From contig JAIVHO010000037.1 in the NCBI GenBank assembly GCA_020201035.1, positions 58,810-122,809 on the forward strand: DNA of 64,000 nt, in the 5' to 3' direction. The notes beneath the pieces are model-generated. The model was not told where the DNA came from and searched no databases. It worked only from the letters and a program-made list of their open reading frames with translations. The translations under genes and the position numbers were made by a program. The number at the start of each line of letters is the position of its first letter. Positions within the stretch are counted from its first letter, which is position 1. Origin of the DNA: Bacteroidales bacterium (GTDB lineage Bacteria; Bacteroidota; Bacteroidia; Bacteroidales; VadinHA17). This document shows, piece by piece, positions 1-8,713 of this stretch.

Positions 1-41
1 AAGTTGAAAAACCGAGCAGATGAGCAATATCACCGGTTTAT

Positions 42-323
42 ATGGGGGGTGTCTCGGCACAGGCCAAGGCATACCTTGACAGGTGGTATTCATTCAAGGA
101 CAGCAACAAGATTACAAAATTCGACCGTGACCGCAGGGCAGTAGGAGTCTATGCCCAGGGCGCAAAAGAGGGCACATATTACAGGCTCTTTGAAACAAAC
201 GAACGTCTTTTCAACTCAAACAATTTCGCCTATCTTGGAACACTGGTAGCAACCGATTACAGAGTTCCTGTTGACGGAGATCCACTGCTCAAAAGAGCCT
301 GGACAATTGGCAACTCTCTATGA
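42..323 (+). CDS. Unrecognised protein, C-terminal part, 5' end unclear
   Basis: I do not recognise this 93-residue product. It is compositionally a normal soluble protein (many aromatic and charged residues, C-terminus KRAWTIGNSL) and reads like the end of a longer protein, not a complete small one. The ATG lies in a run of six G (bases 44-49). The same frame is closed upstream by TGA at 21-23, whereas another frame is open from base 1 into the G run. A 1-base indel at the homopolymer (sequencing or genuine) may therefore separate this from its N-terminal part outside the window. Its stop overlaps the next start (ATGA), so it is probably translationally coupled to the PHP phosphatase. Confidence 0.5.
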   Translation: MGGVSAQAKAYLDRWYSFKDSNKITKFDRDRRAVGVYAQGAKEGTYYRLFETNERLFNSNNFAYLGTLVATDYRVPVDGDPLLKRAWTIGNSL

Positions 324-1129
324 TTTATAAAACAGATTATCATATACATACACGCTACAGTGACGGAAGTGACTGGCCGGAAGCATATCTGCCGGCTGCC
401 CTGAAATCGGGTATTTCGGAGATAGGCTTTGCAGACCACCTTACCCTGATGGATGGCCAGAAGGAGTGGAGCATTGATCCGTTACTGCTGGAAGAATATT
501 GTGAGAGGCTTTTAAGGTTACGTGAAACAACAGCTGATGTTGTTATCAGGATTGGCCTTGAGGTGGACTATTTTCCCGGAAAGGAGGAGTTAATCCTTAA
601 CACCATAAAGGATCTGCCACTTGACTATGTAATAGGTTCAGTGCATTTCCTGGCTGACAAAGCTATTGATCTTGGCCCTGAATATTATGAAAACAGGGAT
701 ATTGATGCAATTTTTGACTCCTACTTCAGCACCATTGAGGAGGCAGCAGCTACCTCCCTCTTTGATTTTATTGCCCATCCTGATCTGGTGAGGATGTTCA
801 GATATCATACCTCCCATGATCCGTCACATCTCTACCGGCGACTGGCAAAATCACTACACCAGCATAATGTGGGGTTCGAAATCAATACCAATGGTATGAA
901 TAAACCTCTCTCCGATTTTTATCCTGACCGCAGGTTTCTTCATATTTTCCGGGAAGAAAAAGTGAGTGTTTGCGTAAATTCAGATGCACATAAACCATCA
1001 CGAGTAGCCCAGTATTTTGATGAAGCATATTCTCTGGTTATCAATGCCGGATTTACTGAAATGGCCACCTTTGAGAACCGGGAAAAAACCATGGTTCCGG
1101 TTTCGGGGGCAGTCCGGACAGTAAGGTGA
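320..1129 (+). CDS. PHP-domain histidinol-phosphatase family protein
   Basis: A 269-residue PHP-superfamily metal-dependent phosphoesterase, most like HisJ/HisK-type histidinol phosphatase (last dephosphorylation in histidine synthesis). The PHP metal motifs are visible in order: DYHIHTRYSDG at residues 6-16, GFADH near 36-40, the E of IGLEVDY near 80, GSVHF near 105, AHPD near 152, and NSDAHKP near 220. The length fits HisJ (about 260-270). It overlaps the upstream gene by ATGA. There are no his genes in the window, so the substrate is inferred; a generic PHP phosphoesterase is the alternative. Confidence 0.8.
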   Translation: MIYKTDYHIHTRYSDGSDWPEAYLPAALKSGISEIGFADHLTLMDGQKEWSIDPLLLEEYCERLLRLRETTADVVIRIGLEVDYFPGKEELILNTIKDLPLDYVIGSVHFLADKAIDLGPEYYENRDIDAIFDSYFSTIEEAAATSLFDFIAHPDLVRMFRYHTSHDPSHLYRRLAKSLHQHNVGFEINTNGMNKPLSDFYPDRRFLHIFREEKVSVCVNSDAHKPSRVAQYFDEAYSLVINAGFTEMATFENREKTMVPVSGAVRTVR

Positions 1130-1211
1130 TCGAAGGGTTTCCACAAAGTGCCGTACTGCAATTAACAGCATCATATAAGGTCGGTGCCAACGATCAGCCC
1201 AATTAATTGAA

Positions 1212-1775
1212 TCAGACAAGGCAGAGATGTTCGTAGAGTATCTTTGTTCCTATGATTATCAATATTATACCTCCCGCCACTTCAACCTTTGTTCCAAGCC
1301 TGTTTCCTGCCGATTTTCCCAGTCGGATAGCTACCATGGAAGACATAAAGGTAACCGTTCCAATAATAGTTGCAGCGTAGAGTATCTGCGTATTAAGGAA
1401 GGCAAACGTAACCCCTACGGCGAAAGCATCAATGCTCGTCCCAATGGCAAGGGCAATCATAACACTAAATGAAGTGATATCACGCGACTCATTTCTTCCG
1501 CTGCCGGACAAACCCTCGGCTATCATCCTGACGCCCAGCACAAGAAGGACGGCAAAAGCGATCCAGTGATCCACCGCCTCAACATAACCGCTCACCGCTG
1601 TTCCGAGGAAATAGCCTGCTACAGGCAATCCTCCCTGAAACAGGGCCATCACAACTGCTATCCTCAGGGCCTGGGTGAAAAGTATTCTTTTCCGCTGAAT
1701 GCCGCAGGAGAGTGAGACTGCGAAAGTATCAAATGAAAGACTAAGTGCTATACCTGTTAAAGTAATCGTATCCAT
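1212..1775 (-). CDS. mntP: Manganese efflux pump MntP
   Basis: A 187-residue integral membrane protein of the MntP (YebN) family, which exports Mn2+ to prevent manganese toxicity. Six hydrophobic segments form two three-helix repeats. The conserved acidic positions sit in SFDTFAVSLSCG (near residue 15) and GTSIDAFAVGVTF (near 115), the symmetry-related motifs of the family. Length matches the usual ~188. A -7 motif lies just upstream on the minus strand (1795-1802). I see no yybP-ykoY riboswitch in the 42-base gap to the divergent dtd region, so regulation by Mn is not evident from sequence. Confidence 0.93.
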   Translation of the reverse strand: MDTITLTGIALSLSFDTFAVSLSCGIQRKRILFTQALRIAVVMALFQGGLPVAGYFLGTAVSGYVEAVDHWIAFAVLLVLGVRMIAEGLSGSGRNESRDITSFSVMIALAIGTSIDAFAVGVTFAFLNTQILYAATIIGTVTFMSSMVAIRLGKSAGNRLGTKVEVAGGIILIIIGTKILYEHLCLV

Positions 1776-1794
1776 TATATCACTGTTCAGCCTG

Positions 1795-1802
1795 CAAAAA
1801 TA
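1795..1802 (-). promoter_or_regulatory. Bacteroidota-type -7 element for mntP
   Basis: The minus strand reads TATTTTTG, a match to TAnnTTTG, about 20 bases before the mntP ATG. It lies back-to-back with the dtd promoter. Confidence 0.6.
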
Positions 1803-1836
1803 GTAAAATGATTCATTATGCTCCCCTCCTATTTCC

Positions 1837-1844
1837 TATCTTTG
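1837..1844 (+). promoter_or_regulatory. Bacteroidota-type -7 element for dtd
   Basis: TATCTTTG matches the TAnnTTTG consensus, 18 bases before ATG 1863. Its position inside the longer ORF-track call supports the internal start for dtd. Confidence 0.65.
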
Positions 1845-1862
1845 CAGACTGATCTGAACAAT

Positions 1863-2315
1863 ATGAGAACGGTAATTCAAAGAGTCAAAAAAGCTGTCGT
1901 AACGGTAGATGATAAAGTTACAGCTTCTATGGGCACCGGCTTACTCTTACTGGTGGGAATAGAGGAGGATGATACACTGGAGGATGCAGAATGGCTGGCA
2001 AGAAAGGTATCACAGATGCGGATTTTCAATGATGAGAAAGGGGTAATGAATCTATCTGTCTGCGATATATCAGGTGACATTATTGTTGTGAGCCAGTTTA
2101 CCCTTCATGCACGCACACGTAAAGGCAACCGTCCTTCATATATCAATGCTGCCTCCCCTGAAAAGGCAATACCCCTATATAATCAGTTTATTGAGATTCT
2201 TGAGTCACTTACCGGCAGGAGTGTAGGGCGGGGAATTTTTGGAGCGATGATGCAAGTTGAACTAATTAATGATGGTCCGGTTACTCTGATTATAGATACA
2301 AGGGCAAAGGAGTAG
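1863..2315 (+). CDS. dtd: D-aminoacyl-tRNA deacylase
   Basis: A 150-residue DTD protein that hydrolyses D-aminoacyl-tRNA (and Gly-tRNA-Ala) and so keeps translation stereospecific. Start chosen at MRTVIQRVKKA, the standard N-terminus; the ORF-track start 45 bases upstream would place the promoter inside the gene. Family motifs are present: VVSQFTLHARTRKGNRPS (residues ~79-96) and the Gly-cisPro motif in NDGPVTLIID near the C-terminus. It is monocistronic, divergent from mntP, and followed by a dispersed hairpin repeat. Confidence 0.95.
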   Translation: MRTVIQRVKKAVVTVDDKVTASMGTGLLLLVGIEEDDTLEDAEWLARKVSQMRIFNDEKGVMNLSVCDISGDIIVVSQFTLHARTRKGNRPSYINAASPEKAIPLYNQFIEILESLTGRSVGRGIFGAMMQVELINDGPVTLIIDTRAKE

Positions 2316-2380
2316 ATTGCACGTTACTGAAGGAGCTGAATGATATATGAATTGCCATCAGTAATAATAGGATGATAATT

Positions 2381-2491
2381 AATCCTCCTTCGCGTTCCGC
2401 TTCGGCGGACGAGAGGGTGTGGTTAAATTCCCCGGGGCTTGCCCCGGAAAGAAGGGTCCAGGGCTTGCCCTGGGGTATAATACCATTTATT
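2381..2491 (+). repeat. Dispersed triple-hairpin repeat, copy 1
   Basis: A 111-base intergenic element, from AATCCTCCTTCGCG to ATACCATTTATT. It has three stem-loops: TCCGC-TTCG-GCGGA, CCGGGGC-TT-GCCCCGG and CCAGGGC-TT-GCCCTGG. Near-identical copies lie at 9390-9500 and 51929-52039, and a shortened inverted copy at 53160-53244. This copy sits downstream of dtd. No coding potential is visible. Confidence 0.9.
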
Positions 2492-2544
2492 TGGGAATGT
2501 AGTCAGAGTATCAGGAGAGAGTATCAACTCAAAACGTCATAAGG

Positions 2545-2647
2545 AAAAGTGAGCAGGTAGCGTTACCGGGAAAATGAGCAGGCGGCGTTACCGGGAAAAG
2601 TGAGCAGGTGGCGTTACCGGGAAAAGTGAGCAGGTGGCGTAATAAGG
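2545..2647 (+). repeat. 26-bp tandem repeat, four units
   Basis: Four direct units of AAAAGTGAGCAGGTGGCGTTACCGGG (26, 25, 26 and 26 bases). The last unit ends in CGTAATAAGG, which resembles the CGTCATAAGG just before the array. There is no ORF across it and the period is not a multiple of three. With hairpin copy 1 it fills the 393-base gap between dtd and the MFS gene; no clear promoter was seen there. Confidence 0.9.
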
Positions 2648-2708
2648 AAACAGCCTGCCGGTATAAAATCCGTAATAAGATGAGTATGCTGGTATAACAA
2701 ATTATAAA

Positions 2709-4091
2709 ATGGAAGAGAGGGTATTAAAAAGATCTGTTTTATGGGTTGCTACATTTTCCGCATTTCTGACACCTTTTATGGGAGCTGCAGTCAATCTTGC
2801 CCTTCCTGCGATAGGGAAAGACCTGGATGCCAATGCCATACAACTGAACTGGGTTGTTACCATATACCTCCTCTCAACCGCAGTATTCATTTTACCTGCC
2901 GGAAGGATGGGCGACATTGTCGGAAGAAAGAGGGTCTTTATAACCGGGCTGACACTCTTTACTGCCACTACCTTTGCAATAATATTTTCACCGTCAATCA
3001 ATATTTTTCTGATGCTTCGTGCCCTGCAGGGGGTCTCTTCCGCAATGATTTTCGGAACCAGCATGGCGATTATTACCTCAGTCTTTCCTCCCGGGGAGAG
3101 AGGTCAGGCACTGGGCATTAATATAACAGCCGTTTATGTGGGTTTATCAAGCGGCCCTTTTCTGGGTGGGCTGTTAACTGAGTATTTCGGCTGGAGAAGC
3201 ATCTTTACAGTACTCGTCCCCGTGGGAATGGGAGCAATACTACTTACCCGCCTGAGAATCAAAGCTGAATGGGCTGAAGCGAGGAATGAGAAACTTGATA
3301 TACCAGGATCGCTCCTTGCAGGTGCCGGACTAATACTCCTTATTTCAGGATTTTCAAAGATCCCCGGTATTAACGGTGCCATAATGAGCCTGTCGGGTAT
3401 AGTTCTTCTGCTTGCATTCTTTCTCTGGGAAAAAAGGGCCACTAATCCGCTGCTTGATCTCCGTCTGCTTGCTTCCAACAGGGTATTCAGCTTTTCAAAC
3501 CTTGCAGCACTGATCCATTACGCAGCAACATCGGCAATTGCCTTTTTCCTGAGTCTCTATCTCCAGTACCTGAAGGGCCTTGATCCAAGGACGGCCGGAC
3601 TGATACTGATGACCCAGCCCGTTATGATGGCCATCTTCTCAATACCGGCAGGCAGGCTGTCGGATCGTACTGACCCCGGAAGAATTGCTTCAACAGGCAT
3701 TGCACTCACCTCGGCAGGAATACTTCTGCTGACCTTTATCCGGACCGATACATCCCTCGCCTATATAATAGCCGTACTTGCACTTATAGGGGTGGGGTAC
3801 GCCCTATTTTCAAGCCCCAACAGCAATGCCATTATGAGTTCCGTGGAAAAAAAGCATCTGGGTGTTGCCTCCGGGATGCTCGGCACGATGAGGATGATAG
3901 GACAGACTATGAGCCTGGGTGTGGCAATGATACTTATGGCGCTGTTTCTGGGTTCCGAAAAGATCACTCCGGCAAACTATCCCGAACTGCTTGAAACAAT
4001 CCGGACAGGACTGATTATATTTGCACTTCTCTGTATTTCTGCAATATTTGCATCTCTTGCCAGGAACGGGAAAAGAGTCAGAACAAAATAA
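2709..4091 (+). CDS. MFS drug/solute exporter, DHA2 (EmrB/QacA) type
   Basis: A 460-residue major facilitator with about 14 hydrophobic segments, the DHA2 architecture of proton-driven multidrug exporters. The loop 2-3 signature (motif A) is clear in GRMGDIVGRKRVFI (residues ~64-77). A second half-motif, PAGRLSDRTDPGRIAS, lies at the matching loop of the C-terminal half. The N-terminus MEERVLKRSVLW leads directly into the first helix, so the start is credible. deoC follows after 9 bases, so the two are probably co-transcribed. The substrate cannot be inferred; no fusion protein (EmrA-like) or TetR regulator is adjacent. Confidence 0.88.
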   Translation: MEERVLKRSVLWVATFSAFLTPFMGAAVNLALPAIGKDLDANAIQLNWVVTIYLLSTAVFILPAGRMGDIVGRKRVFITGLTLFTATTFAIIFSPSINIFLMLRALQGVSSAMIFGTSMAIITSVFPPGERGQALGINITAVYVGLSSGPFLGGLLTEYFGWRSIFTVLVPVGMGAILLTRLRIKAEWAEARNEKLDIPGSLLAGAGLILLISGFSKIPGINGAIMSLSGIVLLLAFFLWEKRATNPLLDLRLLASNRVFSFSNLAALIHYAATSAIAFFLSLYLQYLKGLDPRTAGLILMTQPVMMAIFSIPAGRLSDRTDPGRIASTGIALTSAGILLLTFIRTDTSLAYIIAVLALIGVGYALFSSPNSNAIMSSVEKKHLGVASGMLGTMRMIGQTMSLGVAMILMALFLGSEKITPANYPELLETIRTGLIIFALLCISAIFASLARNGKRVRTK

Positions 4092-4100
4092 AATCCATAA

Positions 4101-4946
4101 ATGATGAATCCGTTTGAAAATATCCAAAAACATGAAATTGCCCTGATGGCTGAAAAGCTGACCCTTCCGTCAGATGAATTTACTTTCCGCAGAATATTTA
4201 CATATCTCGATTTTACGAGCCTCGATATCTCCGATACTGAGGAGAGTATTGGGGCAATCTGTGATAAACTGAATAATTTCCCCTATGTGTTTCCCGATCT
4301 TCCGGGGGTTGCAGCCATATGTGTCTACCCCCGTTTTGTAAAACTTGTCAGGGAGAGGCTTACCGGTAAAAGGATAAGGATTGCCTCTGTGGGAGGATCA
4401 TTCCCTTCATCACAATCCTTTACCTCAGTAAAGGCGGAAGAGTGCCGTCTGGCGGTTGAGGCCGGAGCAGATGAGATTGACATGGTTCTGTCAGCAGGAG
4501 ACTTTATTGCCGGCAATCTCACTTATGTTGAAAATGAGATAAGGAGCATAAGGGAGGCCGTAGGTAAGGCCCACCTTAAGGTTATTCTTGAAACCGGAGT
4601 AATTGATTCTCCCTTTTTAATATATGAAGCATCAATGATTGCCATGAGGGCCGGTGCCGATTTCATCAAAACATCAACAGGGAAAACGGCAGTATCTGCA
4701 ACACCTGAGGCAGCATGGGTTATGTGCAGTGCAATAAAAGATTTTCATGCGGAAACCGGAAAGAGAGTAGGTTTCAAACCGGCAGGCGGAATCTCAACAT
4801 CACAAAAAGCTGCACTCTATTATACCATAGTGGAAAATATTCTGGGAAGGGAGTGGCTTGTACCCCATCACTTCAGGATAGGAGCCAGCAGGCTTGCCAA
4901 TGATCTGCTTAAATCAATAGAAGGAAGGACGGCAGACTATTTTTAA
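4101..4946 (+). CDS. deoC: Deoxyribose-phosphate aldolase
   Basis: A 281-residue class I aldolase splitting 2-deoxyribose-5-phosphate into glyceraldehyde-3-phosphate and acetaldehyde in deoxynucleoside catabolism. TIM-barrel motifs are intact: EIDMVLSAGDFIAGN (~125-139), KVILETGVI, the Schiff-base lysine in FIKTSTGK (~185-193) and the second active-site lysine in VGFKPAGGIS. The N-terminal helical extension makes it the longer, E. coli-like form. Start is ATG 4101 or 4104. It sits directly behind the MFS exporter, with no other deo genes nearby. Confidence 0.94.
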   Translation: MMNPFENIQKHEIALMAEKLTLPSDEFTFRRIFTYLDFTSLDISDTEESIGAICDKLNNFPYVFPDLPGVAAICVYPRFVKLVRERLTGKRIRIASVGGSFPSSQSFTSVKAEECRLAVEAGADEIDMVLSAGDFIAGNLTYVENEIRSIREAVGKAHLKVILETGVIDSPFLIYEASMIAMRAGADFIKTSTGKTAVSATPEAAWVMCSAIKDFHAETGKRVGFKPAGGISTSQKAALYYTIVENILGREWLVPHHFRIGASRLANDLLKSIEGRTADYF

Positions 4947-4961
4947 AAACGCTGCACAGGC

Positions 4962-5675
4962 ATGATAATTCTGACAATAACAGAGAGGGCCATTGAGCTT
5001 GCAGGCAGGTCGCCGTACCGGTCCGACTGGTTATTTGGGCTGCTGCTGCTGCCCATCATTCTTACAGCAGTAATTTCAGCCACCTCAGGGAACCGGACCG
5101 AAACACTCACAAGAACCGTTTTACGCCAGAGCTACTCTTCCACTATCTACAGGAGTCTGGCAACACCCAGCTTCACGGTAACAATGACCGGATGGATTCT
5201 CACAACCATATCTTTTGCCAATATTCTATATTTCAGCCACATAGCGTTTTCGTTCTATCCGTTTTGCCTTACAGGACCCCTTCTCTGGCTGACAGACCTT
5301 GCCATTGTCTCCGTCTGCATAGCCGCAAGATATCTGATTACGGTGCTAACAGGTCAGACAAGCGGTCAGACAGATCTTTTCAGGGAGTATCTATTCAACG
5401 TATCATCATTCTACAGGTTCACCGCAATCATTATAGCACCGCTGAATTTTATGGTCTCCTATCTTGATGTAATACCTGAAAGGATAACTGTTATTTCAAC
5501 AGTTTCAATTGTTGGGATACTTCTTCTGATGAGGGAATTGAGACTGATACATCTATTTATAAGAGGTAGATTTTCAATATTCTATTTGATTTTGTATCTT
5601 TGCGCACTGGAAATTGGACCACTCCTGATATTTGTAAAATATCTATCGGGGACTGTTTGTAAAATAGCCTTGTAG
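4962..5675 (+). CDS. DUF4271-type integral membrane protein
   Basis: A 237-residue multi-pass membrane protein (about seven hydrophobic segments) of the kind found immediately upstream of hemD-like genes in Bacteroidota, which I associate with DUF4271. There is no catalytic motif; function unknown. The stretch after SPYRSDW is rich in Thr/Ser before helix 1. Its 3' end contains the -7 element of the next gene, so hemD has its own promoter as well as possible read-through. Confidence 0.7.
   Translation: MIILTITERAIELAGRSPYRSDWLFGLLLLPIILTAVISATSGNRTETLTRTVLRQSYSSTIYRSLATPSFTVTMTGWILTTISFANILYFSHIAFSFYPFCLTGPLLWLTDLAIVSVCIAARYLITVLTGQTSGQTDLFREYLFNVSSFYRFTAIIIAPLNFMVSYLDVIPERITVISTVSIVGILLLMRELRLIHLFIRGRFSIFYLILYLCALEIGPLLIFVKYLSGTVCKIAL
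5595..5602 (+). promoter_or_regulatory. -7 element for hemD inside the DUF4271 gene
   Basis: TATCTTTG (TAnnTTTG) lies about 97 bases before the hemD TTG start, within the last codons of the upstream gene. Confidence 0.55.
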
Positions 5676-5698
5676 TTGGTAACATAAATTGAGGAGCC

Positions 5699-6448
5699 TT
5701 GAAGATTAAGAGCATTTTGGTTTCCCAGCCGGAACCACAGAATCCTAAGTCACCCTATTACGAACTTGCCAGAAAGTACAATCTGAAGGTCGATTTCAGG
5801 CCTTTTATTGAGGTTGTAGGGGTACAGGCAAAGGATTTCAGGCAGCAGAAGATCAACATTCTGGATTATACTGCTGTAATATTCACAAGCAAAACGGGTA
5901 TTGACCACTTTTTCAGGATTGCAGAAGAGCTCAGGATTTGTATTCCGGACGATATGAAATATTTCTGCATTACAGAAAATGTTGCTTTCTATCTGCAGAA
6001 ATATATTGTTTACCGCAAACGGAAAATTTTCCACGGGAAGGCTCATTTTCAGGATCTGATGACCGTTATCAACAAGCACAAGGAGGACAAGTTTTTCGTT
6101 CCCCTGTCTACTCCTCATAAAGCGGAGATTCCACAGTTGCTTGACAAGCACAAAATTAAGTATAAGATAGGCAACCTTTACAAGACAATAAGTGCTAATC
6201 TGTCTGATCTGGCAGATGTCTATTATGATATACTGGTCTTTTACAGTCCGTCAGGTCCAAAATCCCTGCTTGAAAATTTTCCCGATTTTATACAGAACCA
6301 CACACTGATAGCAACGTTTGGACCAACCACTGCTGCGGCAGTTAAAAAGCTGGGACTCAGACTTGATATTGATGCACCCAACCCTGAATCACCATCAATG
6401 ACAATGGCTCTTGACAGTTTTATCAGGGAGTGCCGGAAAGGAAAATAA
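5699..6448 (+). CDS. hemD: Uroporphyrinogen-III synthase family protein
   Basis: A 249-residue HemD-fold protein, which cyclises hydroxymethylbilane to uroporphyrinogen III. The N-terminus MKIKSILVSQPEP, the central ILDYTAVIFTSKTGIDHFF and the C-terminal LIATFGPTTAAAVKKLG plus DIDAPNPESPSM segments are typical of the divergent Bacteroidota HemD. Start is TTG 5699, preceded by GAGGAG; there is no ATG near the expected N-terminus. No other heme genes are adjacent (hemW lies at 50.8 kb). Sequence conservation in HemD is weak, so the call rests on pattern and neighbours. Confidence 0.82.
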   Translation: MKIKSILVSQPEPQNPKSPYYELARKYNLKVDFRPFIEVVGVQAKDFRQQKINILDYTAVIFTSKTGIDHFFRIAEELRICIPDDMKYFCITENVAFYLQKYIVYRKRKIFHGKAHFQDLMTVINKHKEDKFFVPLSTPHKAEIPQLLDKHKIKYKIGNLYKTISANLSDLADVYYDILVFYSPSGPKSLLENFPDFIQNHTLIATFGPTTAAAVKKLGLRLDIDAPNPESPSMTMALDSFIRECRKGK

Positions 6449-6465
6449 GATCACAGCACTGATAC

Positions 6466-6511
6466 CGGGATCCCGAAGGTGAATCTTTGATTTTCCGCTT
6501 TCGGGTTTTTT
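6466..6511 (+). terminator. Possible terminator between hemD and rnpA
   Basis: CCCGAA ... TTCGGG inverted repeat with a long loop, followed by seven T directly before the rnpA ATG. The stem is short, so this is weak. Confidence 0.35.
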
Positions 6512-6512
6512 T

Positions 6513-6962
6513 ATGGAAAAGGAGAGATTCACATTCGGAAAGAATGACCGCCTCAAGGGTGTTAAAAGTGTTGCCCTGCTTTTCGGGGATGGAAAAACCT
6601 TCTTTTCATACCCATTCAGGATAGTTTGGAACTTTACACTGGCACATCCGGAAATCGCATCGCGTACAGGTATCAGCGTTCCCAAGAGGGAATTTAAGAG
6701 AGCTGTTGACAGAAACCGTATAAAGAGAATATTCCGGGAATCATGGCGCCACAGGAAAAAGAGACTTGACGTCCTGATATCGGAGCACAATAAAGAGATT
6801 GATATTATGTTTATCTATACCGGCCGGGAAATTCCCTCACTTAGCAGTATGGATGGCTATATTGATAAGGCGATGGCAAAGTTTTCACTAATTTTGAAGC
6901 CGGAACTAAAAGAGGATGGCAATCCGGAGAATATCTCTCCCCGGACAAAAGGAGATAAATAA
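6513..6962 (+). CDS. rnpA: Ribonuclease P protein component
   Basis: A 149-residue basic protein subunit of RNase P, which helps the RNA subunit cleave 5' leaders from pre-tRNA. Signature seen: FTFGKNDRLKG near the N-terminus and the RNR motif in AVDRNRIKRIFRESWR (~72-87). It is slightly longer than the usual 110-130 through an acidic/basic C-terminal tail. It is separate from rpmH, unlike in many bacteria. It is followed after 2 bases by the S41 protease gene, suggesting co-transcription. Confidence 0.93.
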   Translation: MEKERFTFGKNDRLKGVKSVALLFGDGKTFFSYPFRIVWNFTLAHPEIASRTGISVPKREFKRAVDRNRIKRIFRESWRHRKKRLDVLISEHNKEIDIMFIYTGREIPSLSSMDGYIDKAMAKFSLILKPELKEDGNPENISPRTKGDK

Positions 6963-6964
6963 TT

Positions 6965-8713
6965 ATGATTAAGAGAACCATAAAAAGAGCTGCCCTTATT
7001 TCACTGCTGGTAATTACCGGTGTGATCTCTGCAGGCTATATTCTCAGAAATGAGAGTGACGATTTCAGGCTTATAAAGAATCTGGATATTTTCTACTCCC
7101 TGATCCGTGAGCTGAATACTTTCTATGTTGACGGCATTGATCCCGAAATACTTATACGTACCGGAATAGATGAGATGCTGGAGACGCTCGATCCTTACAC
7201 CGTCTATTATGCAGAGTCAGATATGGATGATCTCCGGTTTATGACAACCGGTAAGTACGGAGGGGTTGGGTCTCTTATCCGAAAAGAGGGTGATTATGCG
7301 GTACTGACTCAGATATACCGCGATTTTCCGGCCGACAGGGCGGGACTAAAAGCAGGAGACCTGCTGCTTGAAATTGACGGAACATCTCTTAAAGGGCTGC
7401 AGGTAGAGCAAATCAGCGACAGGTTGAAAGGGGATCCGGGTACAGATCTTATAATAAAGGTCCGCCGGGGAAATGAAGATATATCAGCGAAGCTGACGCG
7501 GAAGAGAATCTCCATACCACCTGTTCCCTGGTTCGGTATGGTTGATTCAGAAATTGGTTATATCCGCTTTACCAATTTTACCCAGGACTGCAGCAATGAT
7601 GTACGCAAGGCGCTGGAAACACTGAAGGAGAAGCATGGCGCCACAAGGGTCATCCTCGACCTGAGGGGTAATCCGGGAGGACTTCTGCCGGAAGCTGTAA
7701 AGATTGTGAATCTCTTTGTGGGACCCGGTCACGAAGTTGTAAGTACCAGAGGCAAGGTAAACCAGTATGACGGAACATACAAAACCACCTCAAAAGCTGT
7801 TGATGAGACAATTCCGCTGGTTGTAATGATCAATAACAATTCGGCCTCGGCTTCTGAGATCGTTGCAGGAGCAATCCAGGATCTTGACAGGGGTATTATT
7901 GTGGGACAGCGCTCCTACGGTAAAGGACTGGTGCAGATAAGCCGCCCGCTGAGCTATAATACATCACTTAAGGTAACAACTGCAAAATACTATATACCAA
8001 GCGGTAGGTGCATCCAGACCCTTGATTTTGCACACAGGAATGAGGATGGCTCGGTTGGTTTTATTCCCGATTCATTGACCAGTGAATTCAAAACCAGAAA
8101 TGGCAGGATTGTAAAGGATGGCGGCGGTATACTTCCAGATTATTCCGTTGAATCGATGCGCCTGAGTCAGGTAGCCACCGAACTTTACCTGAGATCCTAT
8201 ATCTTTGATTATGCCACTCTTTTTGCCCGCCGGCACGACTCAGTTCCACTGCCGGGTGAATTCAGCCTTGGTGAAAAGGAGTATTCAGAATTTGCGGATT
8301 ATATTAAAAGCAGGGACTTCACCTACCGCAGCGCCACTTCTATTGCCCTTGAACGGCTGGAGGGTGCAGCACGCCATGAGAAGTATTACGAAACCGAAAA
8401 GGAGCTTTTTGACTCTCTACGCATAAATCTTGGACAGAATATTGACAAGGACCTGGATCTTTTCAGGGAGGAGATACAGAAACTGCTCGAGGATGAAATT
8501 ATCGGAAGGTACTATTATGAAGAGGGAGTAATAATACACACCCTGAAAGATGATAACCAGATAAAGAGAGCTCTTGAAATTTTGAATGACAGATCCCTTT
8601 ACAGCTCCACTCTCAATGGCACTTCAGGCAGTCTCACTTCATCGGCCGGCAATGGATCACGATCTGTTAACCGTTTAAATATCAGCACCTATGGATTATC
8701 CGTCTCTTGTTAA
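6965..8713 (+). CDS. Carboxy-terminal processing protease (S41, CtpA type)
   Basis: A 582-residue periplasmic serine protease. An N-terminal membrane anchor (residues ~8-26) is followed by the tail-binding S41 N-domain, a PDZ domain (~85-170, with YGGVGSLI and DRAGLKAGDLLLEIDG) and the peptidase core. The core shows DLRGNPGGLLPEA, the nucleophile segment NNNSASASEIVAGA and the general-base lysine in SYGKGLVQ. This is a Ser/Lys dyad as in CtpA/Prc. The C-terminal ~200 residues are helical and charged. The final 23 bases overlap moaE. The usual role is trimming or degrading envelope proteins from their C-termini. Confidence 0.92.
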   Translation: MIKRTIKRAALISLLVITGVISAGYILRNESDDFRLIKNLDIFYSLIRELNTFYVDGIDPEILIRTGIDEMLETLDPYTVYYAESDMDDLRFMTTGKYGGVGSLIRKEGDYAVLTQIYRDFPADRAGLKAGDLLLEIDGTSLKGLQVEQISDRLKGDPGTDLIIKVRRGNEDISAKLTRKRISIPPVPWFGMVDSEIGYIRFTNFTQDCSNDVRKALETLKEKHGATRVILDLRGNPGGLLPEAVKIVNLFVGPGHEVVSTRGKVNQYDGTYKTTSKAVDETIPLVVMINNNSASASEIVAGAIQDLDRGIIVGQRSYGKGLVQISRPLSYNTSLKVTTAKYYIPSGRCIQTLDFAHRNEDGSVGFIPDSLTSEFKTRNGRIVKDGGGILPDYSVESMRLSQVATELYLRSYIFDYATLFARRHDSVPLPGEFSLGEKEYSEFADYIKSRDFTYRSATSIALERLEGAARHEKYYETEKELFDSLRINLGQNIDKDLDLFREEIQKLLEDEIIGRYYYEEGVIIHTLKDDNQIKRALEILNDRSLYSSTLNGTSGSLTSSAGNGSRSVNRLNISTYGLSVSC

